Below, piece after piece: positions 1 through 8,800 of a stretch of 50,591 nucleotides of DNA; within the stretch, counting starts at the first letter, position 1, and every line of letters starts with the position of its first letter. The position numbers were made by a program, and so were the translations under genes. Under the pieces are notes generated by a model. The model saw only the letters and a list, made by a program, of their open reading frames with translations, was not told where the DNA came from and ran no database searches. The stretch spans positions 1 to 50,591 of the forward strand of contig DATJHM010000311.1 of the NCBI GenBank assembly GCA_035493895.1, given 5' to 3'. The DNA is from DATJHM01 sp035493895 (GTDB lineage: Bacteria; Chloroflexota; Ktedonobacteria; Ktedonobacterales; Ktedonobacteraceae).

Positions 1-110
1 GCTTTACTATAGCAAGGAGTGCAATGACATGTTACCTCCAGGATACCACGAGCAAGCGTGTAGATTATTTTGCAGGATATTGCACAGATTAGAAGAAATG
101 GAGCGACAAA

Positions 111-2252
111 ATGGCAAGGATGATACAACCAGTACCACAGGAACCGGAAGAGAGAAAAACACGGAAACAGGAGTTAAGCACCAGCGATTACGTGATGATA
201 TATCCTCGCGTCTCTACTCCCGAGCAGATGAAGAATGTCAGCACGGAGATGCAACAAGATAAAACGTTCGCGCTCGTTTACGGATGGACAGATGAGCTTA
301 TCATTGTGGATACGTCTGATTTAGGGCTATCAGGAAGACTGAGAATGGAGGATCGACCAGCATTCGTCAGGATGCTCCGCTTGGTTGCAAATGGAACCGT
401 CAAAACTGTCATTGTTGCTCAAGTAGACCGCTTATTCAGGGATAGATGGGGACAGGAATATAGCAAGTTTATGGAGATATGTTTTACTTACGGGGTAAGA
501 GTTGTAACACTTACACATGATCGAAAAGCTATTGATTTCATTTATGACTTTTCAATATCATGGCATGTCGACCAGTTCAGACGAGAATGTGAAGCCGCGT
601 GGAGATACATAGAGAAACAAATTCATAGAATGAATGCGGCAAGAAACGAGCTTGCCAAAATGGGATGCTGGTCTGGAGGAAACTTAGTTGCTGGATATAT
701 CCCTGATGACCGAGAATATGTTAATGGAAAAATAAACCCTAATTATCTAAAATACATTCGTTATAATTCCCATGCTAACAAAATTGCAGCTCTATATGAG
801 CGATTCAGAGAATTAGGAGGAGGCCTTACAAGGTTGTTTGACGAGATACGCAGAGTTCCATATATATTTGGACCGTTCGATAACAGCGTAGATCAAAGGT
901 TTGCAAACAAACTTTTGCTCAAAAAGGTTTTTAACGAAGACAGTCAAATGTTAGGATACACAATTGCTATTCCTAAATCTCTAGCTAGCATACTTACAAA
1001 TCCCGTATATATCGGGTACTGGTTACACCACAATCAGGTAATTAGTACCAATAACCATGAAAGCATCGTGGACTTTGACTTATTCATGTATGCTTTTACC
1101 CGTCTTTCCCCTACAAATCTTGATGGGAGTCCTAACCAATCCTATCTTGATAGATTGGGTCATTACTCAAAAAAGTATCATGCAGAACGGCCTGCATATC
1201 TTAAAAATCATGCTTTTTGTACAGACGAAACGCTAAGGATTTACGAGAAGGGAGTACCATGCGGAGCAGAGGAAAGAAAGGGAGAAGTACGCACGCTCTA
1301 TGGCTTTATCCCCTACAAAGATTACGTTAAGCATGTTCCAGTGTATTCAATCCCTGTAGAAGATGTTGATAACAGGTTCTTTACGTATCTAAAAAAGCGT
1401 TTATACGAGACTGATACACTTAATAACTACCTCGATCATGAAAATACAGACTTAAAGATACAATCGCAACTATTGGAGGATGTTAAAAGAGACGTAAAGG
1501 CGATAGAGTCATTGATGAGAAAGGCTGAGAAGCAAATAGCGTCAGGAGCAATTACCGATCCAGACCTTCTGAAACTAACAAACGATACATACACAGGACA
1601 TAAACAAGAGTTTGCACGCCTTCAACAAAAACAGCGTGATATTCAGGCTAACAATGGGAAAGCACAGCAGAGAAGAACATATAAGCAGCTAATTGCAGAG
1701 ATAAAAGACGAGTGGACAGAGACGTACCCCCCTGAAGAACTTATTCCCAGTGACGAGCTTCCTCTGCTGGTTGATACATTTGCCTTAAAGGTTGTGTTTG
1801 AGATACTTTCAAATCACTTCTATAAGATGCTTATTTATTGGCGCGATCCAGAATGGGGAATAGATGAACTGGTATGCTACCGCCCAACGCGTTCTTCTCC
1901 AAATTGGACAGAGGAGGAAGATAACATAGTCCGACAATATTACCCTACTGCTAAGAAATCAGACCTAATGAAAATGTTACCGCAAAGAAGTATCAGCTCC
2001 ATACAAGGTAGAGCGGCTTCTATAGGTCTTTCCCGTGCGCAGAGGGGTAAGAATGAGGACAGCGGAGCAATGATAATACTTCATAAACACTTTAGTCTTG
2101 AGGATTGTCAGATAGTAGAGAAATACCACTTCTCAGTAGAACATGTAGCAAAGATGAAAGAAGCGACTATTATACAACATAGGCATATCATGCCCCAGAC
2201 AGAGAATTTAGATACATGCTCTGGCTCATGGAAAGAAGTAACTGGGGGTTAA
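111..2252 (+). CDS. Large serine recombinase with C-terminal SANT/Myb-like domain
   Basis: Site-specific DNA recombinase of the serine (resolvase/invertase) superfamily, 713 aa, a size typical of large serine integrases. The resolvase domain spans about residues 27-170. The catalytic Ser is S35 in YPRVST, followed by an LSGxxxxxDRP segment (residues 73-83) and the VDRLFRD motif (105-111). A recombinase domain follows (about 180-340), then a charged, probably coiled-coil stretch (about 465-530). Residues about 596-645 (NWTEEEDNIV through GRAASIGLSR) resemble a SANT/Myb helix-turn-helix, which is not usual for this family. The expected CxxC zinc-ribbon is not obvious. The start ATG has GGAG seven bases upstream. 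The gene is clearly richer in A+T than all later genes, which suggests recent acquisition. No attachment sites were identified, and the element it belongs to probably extends left of the window. Confidence 0.9.
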   Translation: MARMIQPVPQEPEERKTRKQELSTSDYVMIYPRVSTPEQMKNVSTEMQQDKTFALVYGWTDELIIVDTSDLGLSGRLRMEDRPAFVRMLRLVANGTVKTVIVAQVDRLFRDRWGQEYSKFMEICFTYGVRVVTLTHDRKAIDFIYDFSISWHVDQFRRECEAAWRYIEKQIHRMNAARNELAKMGCWSGGNLVAGYIPDDREYVNGKINPNYLKYIRYNSHANKIAALYERFRELGGGLTRLFDEIRRVPYIFGPFDNSVDQRFANKLLLKKVFNEDSQMLGYTIAIPKSLASILTNPVYIGYWLHHNQVISTNNHESIVDFDLFMYAFTRLSPTNLDGSPNQSYLDRLGHYSKKYHAERPAYLKNHAFCTDETLRIYEKGVPCGAEERKGEVRTLYGFIPYKDYVKHVPVYSIPVEDVDNRFFTYLKKRLYETDTLNNYLDHENTDLKIQSQLLEDVKRDVKAIESLMRKAEKQIASGAITDPDLLKLTNDTYTGHKQEFARLQQKQRDIQANNGKAQQRRTYKQLIAEIKDEWTETYPPEELIPSDELPLLVDTFALKVVFEILSNHFYKMLIYWRDPEWGIDELVCYRPTRSSPNWTEEEDNIVRQYYPTAKKSDLMKMLPQRSISSIQGRAASIGLSRAQRGKNEDSGAMIILHKHFSLEDCQIVEKYHFSVEHVAKMKEATIIQHRHIMPQTENLDTCSGSWKEVTGG

Positions 2253-2266
2253 AATCCGGTCAGGAA

Positions 2267-2656
2267 ATGATTCTCGCCATTCGCATTACACGACAAGGAT
2301 GGGAGGAGGCACTCTCTCACGCTGTTTTGACATCTTATGATCCCAGAGTGTATCGCCATTATGACGAATGGGCGGCTCAGTTTGAGAGGGCTCTGGTGCA
2401 TGTCCAATGGGATCCGGAGAGGACGCTGCGTGGAAAAAGCCTTCCTGTTCACAGCATTCAGGTCGGTCTCAGCCGCCATATCATTGAGAAATATGTCAGT
2501 GAATGGACCGTTGAGATCCAGGATGCAACCCCTTCTGTGAGAAAAATATATGGATTATTGCAGCAAGGGCAGGAAGCAAAAGCAAAGGGGCTTCTTCCCA
2601 AAGAACGTGTGTATTCGCTCAATCAGGCTCTTGCCCAGCAGATTGGCATCAGGTAG
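2267..2656 (+). CDS. Hypothetical protein (129 aa) beside recombinase
   Basis: I do not recognise a family. The ORF can be opened at 2216 inside the recombinase end, but ATG 2267 is preceded by AGGAA and gives a 129-aa product starting MILAIRITRQGW. It is rich in Trp, Arg and charged residues (for example VQWDPERTLRGKSLP), looks like a soluble helical protein, and its codon use resembles the host-type genes more than the AT-rich recombinase. It sits just after the recombinase stop, so it may be a passenger of the element or a 5'-truncated remnant of a gene at the insertion boundary. The following 200 bases to 2870 contain no convincing gene. Confidence 0.5.
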   Translation: MILAIRITRQGWEEALSHAVLTSYDPRVYRHYDEWAAQFERALVHVQWDPERTLRGKSLPVHSIQVGLSRHIIEKYVSEWTVEIQDATPSVRKIYGLLQQGQEAKAKGLLPKERVYSLNQALAQQIGIR

Positions 2657-2870
2657 AACTCCTTTTTGAGAGGCAAAAAGCGCCAGTCCTTGAGAAACGC
2701 AACTGAGGTGCAACGTTTGACTGATTTCCAATCCATGCTCGTAGAAATCGACTCCCTTGCCTGCATGAACAACATGGACGAGACGACCGGGATGGTTCAA
2801 ACCGGACACAAATTGGGTAAAAAACCTGTCAACTCGCCATCGCAGTCCCTCAATGTGCCATAATGCAGGT

Positions 2871-3413
2871 ATGAAAGAACCCGCACTATTGTATCTCCTG
2901 GTGGGACTTCCAGGGTCTGGCAAGACCACAAAAGCCAGGCAATTAGAAGTGGAAGCCCCGGCCTTGCGGTTGACCCTTGATGAATGGATGATTCCGTTAT
3001 TTGGAAGAAACGTTCAGGCAGAACGAGATGCCCTGGAAGGTCGTCTGATCTGGATAGCTTTGCGCGCCCTTCAGCTGCATACCAATGTCATCCTGGATTT
3101 CGGATTTTGGACCAAAGACGAACGGTCCTCTCTGAGATGGTTCGCCAGGCAGATAGGAGCGAAAAGCCAGGTCATCTACTTGCCCATTGACCCAGAAACG
3201 CAGCGAAAGCGCGTCCAAAACCGCTTTGCAGAGACACCGGACCAGACATGGTCAATGAGCGAAGAGGAACTGACGCAATGGCGTGCGCTCTTTCATGAGC
3301 CGGATGAAGCTGAGCTACATGGCACCGTCCTGGAAGACGCCCCTGCCGGATATGCGTCCTGGTCTGCCTGGGCGGCCTCGCGCTGGCCGTCGTTACCCGA
3401 TGAATATGCATAA
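2871..3413 (+). CDS. P-loop ATP-binding kinase-like protein (AAA_33/zeta-type)
   Basis: Small cytosolic nucleotide-binding protein of about 180 aa. The Walker A motif VGLPGSGKTT lies at residues 11-20, right after the first beta strand (LLYLL). This is the usual layout of AAA_33/zeta-toxin-like phosphotransferases that phosphorylate a small molecule or nucleotide sugar. A DEWM segment follows, and VILDFGFWTKDER is consistent with the substrate/Walker B strand. RKRVQNR downstream fits the arginine lid. The start could also be ATG 2853 (six residues longer); neither has a good ribosome binding site. The substrate cannot be read from the sequence. No antitoxin-like partner precedes it, so a toxin role is not supported. 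Confidence 0.75.
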   Translation: MKEPALLYLLVGLPGSGKTTKARQLEVEAPALRLTLDEWMIPLFGRNVQAERDALEGRLIWIALRALQLHTNVILDFGFWTKDERSSLRWFARQIGAKSQVIYLPIDPETQRKRVQNRFAETPDQTWSMSEEELTQWRALFHEPDEAELHGTVLEDAPAGYASWSAWAASRWPSLPDEYA

Positions 3414-3455
3414 ATGCTCAGTTGAGAGCCTGATTGGGGCGTATCAAAAGAGAGA

Positions 3456-3487
3456 GCCAGGAGTGAAGTTCGTTCATCTCTCCTGGC
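3456..3487 (+). terminator. Hairpin after the P-loop kinase gene
   Basis: GCCAGGAG (3456-3463) pairs with CTCCTGGC (3480-3487). A further TGAA/TTCA pairing is possible inside the loop. It lies 43 bases after the kinase stop and is followed by a short T-containing run (gtcttt). It is a plausible factor-independent terminator for the rightward gene, although the T-tract is weak. Confidence 0.5.
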
Positions 3488-3617
3488 ATCGTCTTTAAAG
3501 CAGAGCTTTCACGCAAAATGCGGGAGAGCCGAATACTGTTGAGATTTACAGCGAACAACCTTTGCATTTGCCTCACGGGCGATAAAATGCTTCAAGAGCT
3601 ACGCCTGGAGCTGGTCG

Positions 3618-5099
3618 TTATGGGTAAATGCACGCAACTTCACTGGCAGGAACCCACGCCTGGCGATGGTTGTAGTTAATCTCATACCAAAGGTTACTGC
3701 TCGTATTATCCTCAATGACGGTATAACCACTAAAAAAGGTCGCCCCATCAGCGCCACCACCAATGACATACTGACTATTGGTTGTTGGTCGGCTATAGAT
3801 CTGTGTATTCGCGCCTTTTATCTTGACAACGGAAGCAGAGTGAGATATATCAGGTTCCAGATTCTGTGTTCCATCAACACCATCACCGGGAGGGACCGCC
3901 AACCAGGCCAGCTTCGCATCGGCAAAGTAGCTTGGCGTAGCGTTATGCACCTGATCTTCCTCGCCGTACCAGATCTCGTACATCATATCACCGGTTCCAG
4001 CAGAATCCCGTACTTTATTCACGTAATAGTAACTGACACCTGGCTCCACGTTATAACTGACGTCAGTAGGGTCACTGGTGTCCTGTGCCGGAATCAGTCC
4101 GGACGCAGTGCTAGGACCAGTATAGAGATCGAAAAAGTTATAATCTGCTGGTGTTTCTTCCTGACCATACTGACCCATCGGACCATTGAGCGCCTGATCA
4201 GTACGGGGGTGCAGGGTAATCGTATGGGGCAGAGCAGTGGAGTTGAGAGGCACTCCTTGTTTGCTAATCAGACGAAAGTAATAATCCCATAACCAGTATG
4301 GACCTGGATCAACATGATTAGGCGACATACTCAGGGTTGAAGAGGGTACGGTACCATGCGCGAGAATATGCGAGCGATCCAGGGGCAGATGATATTTCTT
4401 GAGCAGGTAGGCGACCAGCCTGGCTGAAGACAGGTATTGAGCCGAGTTATACCACTCGTACCCGGTCGCATCAAAGCCAACATGCTCGATCCCAATCGAG
4501 TGCATGTTCGACCAGAAATTGCCATCATGGTACGCGATATCTTGCTCGCGCACAACCTGGTAGACCGTACCATCTAAATCGATGATATACTGAACGCTGG
4601 TCTGGTCGCAAGAGGAATTATTGCCAGGGTTATCACCAAGACACATAAATGAGTTCAGCGTGCTTGTAAGCGAACCTTCAGTATCATGAATCACGATCTG
4701 ATCGATTTTACAAGGCTGGGTTACTGCCAGCGGTTGATCTGGACCCACCCAGACCGAACAACTACTGGGGCGGTCGGAACTACTGTAGTTGCAGTTGCTG
4801 GGAGACTGCGCGTTATTGCAATCATAGGTCGTTGGGGGTGTGAGGACACAGTCAATCGCGCCGGGATAGTCCACTTTGCCATCGTTTGTGCAGCCACCAG
4901 GCAAAGATGAAGTTGCCGGGGGCGTGCCCGCAGGAACGCCATGGGTCGAAGAAGCCTGATTAGAAGTCGAGCCGGCGGCGTGAGCTTGCGTCTGGGAGGT
5001 TGTATAACCTGTGATCAACGCGAGTACTACCACGAGCGGCAAAAAGAAACTGAGCATGATTCGCGTAGAAAGTCGTGAAATGGGCTTTCGCAAACGCAT
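3618..5099 (-). CDS. Secreted N-acetylmuramoyl-L-alanine amidase (Amidase_2) with SH3-like C-terminus
   Basis: Zinc amidase that cleaves the bond between N-acetylmuramic acid and the stem peptide of peptidoglycan, 493 aa, acting outside the cell. A signal peptide occupies residues 1-41 (RLRK, long hydrophobic core, QAHA). A Ser/Thr/Pro-rich linker leads into the Amidase_2/PGRP domain at about 115-285. Candidate zinc ligands are H138 in VIHDTEG, H248 in AHGTVP and D264 in HVDPGPYW. The conserved IGIEH motif supplies E205. Several cysteines (C94, C103, C114, C130, C153, C164) suggest disulfides. Residues about 425-493 (IYSRPTTNS to WVPASEV) look like a bacterial SH3 wall-binding domain. It stands alone and is divergent from the next gene across a 708-base spacer. 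It may serve wall remodelling or lysis of competitors. Confidence 0.9.
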   Translation of the reverse strand: MRLRKPISRLSTRIMLSFFLPLVVVLALITGYTTSQTQAHAAGSTSNQASSTHGVPAGTPPATSSLPGGCTNDGKVDYPGAIDCVLTPPTTYDCNNAQSPSNCNYSSSDRPSSCSVWVGPDQPLAVTQPCKIDQIVIHDTEGSLTSTLNSFMCLGDNPGNNSSCDQTSVQYIIDLDGTVYQVVREQDIAYHDGNFWSNMHSIGIEHVGFDATGYEWYNSAQYLSSARLVAYLLKKYHLPLDRSHILAHGTVPSSTLSMSPNHVDPGPYWLWDYYFRLISKQGVPLNSTALPHTITLHPRTDQALNGPMGQYGQEETPADYNFFDLYTGPSTASGLIPAQDTSDPTDVSYNVEPGVSYYYVNKVRDSAGTGDMMYEIWYGEEDQVHNATPSYFADAKLAWLAVPPGDGVDGTQNLEPDISHSASVVKIKGANTQIYSRPTTNSQYVIGGGADGATFFSGYTVIEDNTSSNLWYEINYNHRQAWVPASEVACIYP

Positions 5100-5807
5100 A
5101 AGGGATCCTTCCTACAGAAAACATTCCATGAATTACACAGACGCTCGAAACGCCTGTCTGTCACCTTATAGGTATCGGCTGGATCTCCTCTTTTGTCACA
5201 TTTCTCAACAAAAGTACTAATAGACCCTAATACACTCTATTCCCAATCTAATAGAAGAACAAAGACAAGGTGTTGACACATTTTTTTCGCCACATTGACG
5301 CAATTCTCCCGAGCTAGATTCTTGCAGGGTTACGGGTACGCCTGCGGATCTAGATGTATCGCGCGAGTTCGCGGACGCAATTCCGCTGCGGCTCCATCGC
5401 GTCCCTACGCTATTAGCACGAAATTCGTGGCTTTTGCCCGAAATACTTATAATATCTGTATGATCACAAACTATACGTGGAAAATACACTCTATGATCAT
5501 CGCGCAAAATTCGTGGGGATTCTTATTAATCTAAAATTGTGCAATATATCTCTGGCATACTGTTACGTAATAATGTATAATTTCTTGCAGGATATCTATC
5601 TGGTACTGTAAAGAACAGCACTTCCCTGGCCTCCCTTGTAGTATGGTTTTAGACAGTTTTGCTATTTCATGAGCATAGCGACCCCGAGAATAAGTGCTAA
5701 GCATACGAATAGAGTCTATATTCACGTAATTCTATTAAAAATCGGTTTCATCATCTCATTCCTATATCTGTTGTACATACAAAAGAAGATAGTATTCAAG
5801 GAGCTCA
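5100..5807. other. Gene-free divergent spacer
   Basis: About 700 bases between the divergent amidase and zinc-ribbon genes. I see no convincing coding region; short ORFs on both strands lack ribosome sites and family features. It contains one copy of a dispersed hairpin repeat (5367-5408). It also has an isolated TTGACA at 5273 and a TATAAT at 5576, neither of which has a properly spaced partner. Confidence 0.6.
5367..5408 (+). repeat. Dispersed 42-bp hairpin repeat, copy 1
   Basis: The segment begins GTTCGCGGACGC and ends GCGTCCCTAC. It matches 29741-29782 at 39 of 42 positions. The ends of its core (GGACGCAAT and ATCGCGTCC) form an inverted repeat with one mismatch. A shorter relative is at 13926-13948. 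It is a REP/MITE-like intergenic palindrome. Confidence 0.75.
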
Positions 5808-8800
5808 GTGATACCAATGAGATGTGAGTTTTGTGGTCACGATTTACCCACCCACGCAATTTTTTGTGGCAAATGTGGGAAGAAACAAACAGACGACGAA
5901 CAGCTTTCTCTCGAGGAAACATACATTCATCAACCTGACGAAGATACTTATATTCATCAGCCTGTTGAGGAAACCTATGTTCATCAGCCCGTCGCACAAT
6001 TTCCTGAACAACAGCAGGATAGCGAGGACGAAGATTATCCGCTGATGCCTCTTCCTCCATCTGGCAGTTCGTCCGGACAGGCTCCTATGTATCCGGGCGC
6101 TGTCACGCTCAATACAGCGCCGATGGGTCCTGCTCCACAAATACCGCAGCCACAGGTCTTGCAGCGCGTTGGCATGATACAGCAGGCATCAAAGCAGTTC
6201 GTTCAGCCTACTGAGCCCATTCAGACATATCAAGCCATACCAGCGCATAATCCGGTCATCAATTCGCCTGTTTATCGGGGAGCGACTCAAGCAGTACAAC
6301 CCCCAGCGCCTAAACCGGCCATCCAATCATCCTGTCTGGTAGTATTTCTGGGCATCTTTATCGCTGCGGGCATTTTTTTAACAATCTTCTTCTGGCCCCA
6401 TCCAGCAACACAGCAGCACAGTATAGACGCTCATCTGGTGAGCCCGCCGTTTATCGGGTCTAACACCATGCTATATGGCGAATATTTTACGCCTGATGAA
6501 GTCTTGATTATCTCTGTTGATCAGTCATTTAACGCCGTCGCACAAGGGGTAAACCAGCAGACAATGATGAACCTGGCTGGCCTCAACACCTCGCGAACAC
6601 CACAGGACCAGACAAACGAAGGCTTCAGACTCACGGTCGGCAAAAATGGCATATTTACCACTCCCATCTGGGTCAATAACGACTGGACGGCAGGGAGCCA
6701 GCACAAAATTTTTATTTATGATCAGCAGTTTAAACTATTAAAGACGATCGCATTTAATGCGACACAGCGCACGTTCCAGGCCAGCTTGCAGGGCTGTGCC
6801 ACCAATGCGATCACGATCGGTCCAATTCTGGAAGGCGCGACGAAACCAGCGACAACATCCGTCGCGCTCTGTACAACGGGGAGCGGTCAGGTAACATGGA
6901 GCGCGCAGGCGAATGCACCCTGGCTGACGCTGCCACAAAATGGTCAGATCCAGGCACCAGCGCGCGGCTCGCTGCTCCTACAAGCGTCCGCTAAAGGATT
7001 GCAACCGGGGTCCTATAAAACAACACTGAATTTGAGCAGCAAAGAAAGTAAAGTGACAGTCACACTCGATGTCTATTTCAGCGTGCTCAAAAAAGGGACC
7101 AATCCGAAACCTTCACCAGCACCGGTTACCTCTCATGCAGGCACAATACCAGAAGTTCAACCACAGATTTCCTGTCTCAGCGTCAATCAAAATACCCTTT
7201 CCTTCTCAGCGTTAGAACGACAGAAGAATATGCTGTACCATCCTCTGCTGCTCAGCAATTGCGGCGATACAGGCACATGGTCGGGTGCGGTAAAAATGGA
7301 TAACGGGCAATCGTGGTTGCAGATTGGGACCGCCCCGAGCGTGCTGGCACCTGGAGACAATAAAGAGATCGCCATCAATGTCTCAAGCGCAAATCTGACG
7401 CAGGGGAACTACAAAGGACATATCCAATTCTGGATGGGCAAGCAAAGCAGACAGATCGACGTGACATTTACCGTCTACAAACAGCCGCAGACTTCCTGCT
7501 TGAACGTCAGCCCGCAATCGCTCTTCTTGCGCGGCGTCTCGGGACAGAACAGCGTGGATGCACGCGTCTTCCTGGCAAACTGTGGTGCGGCCGGACGCTG
7601 GGCGGAAAGCGTCCAGACAAACGATTATACCGACTGGCTGACGATCGCGACGGGCAAGCATACACTAAAAGAAGGCGAACTCCAGCCAATTGATCTCAAT
7701 GCATCGGCGTTGCAACTCTGGCCGGGCGTCTACACCGCAAGAATAACGCTGAGCGAGGGAACGAGCACAGTGCAGATCAACGTCACCTTTATGGTCGAAG
7801 CTCCCTGCTTCAGTGTAAGCTCACGTCCACTCTTCTTTCACACGCGTGAAGGAGGTGACAGTCCCACAGCTCAGAGCATATGGATAGAAAATTGCGGCAC
7901 ACGAGGCGCATGGTATGCATCCGCGATCACCAACAATGGCGCTGACTGGTTGCATATCGATCAATCTCACGGCCTATTGAAAGCGGGAGGCGTGCAGCAA
8001 ATTGCCGTCAGCGTCTCGAACGATCACGTCAAAGGTGGCATCTATACGGGGCAGATCCTCATCGCCACCGGACCCACGCTCTCCGTCATTCCGGTCACCT
8101 TCTTTGTGCAGCCACCTCATCCGTCCAATGATTGTATTCGAGTGGATGAGAGCGAGCTTGATTTTACCGTTACCCAGGGGCAGGGCGAGAGTGATGCCCA
8201 GACATTGACGATAGGAAATTGTGGCAGCAAAGGTCGCTGGAATGCAAGCGTTGGAAACGACGCATCGTGGTTGCACCTCAGTAGCACGGGAAATTTTCTG
8301 CAAAGCCAGCAAGAGAACACAATCCAGATCACAACATCGGGGGCAAAGCTCAAAAAAGGGACATACGAGACAAACGTCCGGTTTACGCGGGGCACAAGTT
8401 CGTATACAGTCATAGTTCACTTGACCGTACAACCGCCCGCGATCGTCACCTGTATCAGAGCTGATATGCCCTCCATTTCGCTCACAGGGTATCTCAATGC
8501 GCAAGGGCTGGTGCTAAAGAATCAGGTAAAACCACAGGTTCAGATCGATAATTGTGGGGATGCCGGGGATTGGCACATACAGATCGCACAGAGCGATGAT
8601 CCTACGGGCTGGTTGCATCTGGGGAAGAGTGAGGGCGCGCTGGACAAGCAGCGTGGCGACACTATTCCGTTTAGCGTCTCTGGCAGAGGGCTCGCCCCGG
8701 GTTGTTCTTACACCGTAACCCTGATAGCAACCATTACCACCGCCAATGGCGCGCAGGATAGCACACAAATTACAGTCACGCTCAATATCATGTCCCCACC

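Noticed and set aside
2555..2929. Minus-strand ORF starting MVLPDPGSPTR
   Set aside because: The start is the well-known antisense translation of a Walker A motif (GLPGSGKT) in the plus-strand gene.
2853..3413. Toxin-antitoxin module (zeta-like kinase)
   Set aside because: No small antitoxin gene precedes it and the P-loop fold alone is shared with many metabolic kinases.
3666..4292. 208-codon plus-strand ORF opposite the amidase
   Set aside because: Antisense to a gene with complete zinc-amidase motifs and signal peptide.
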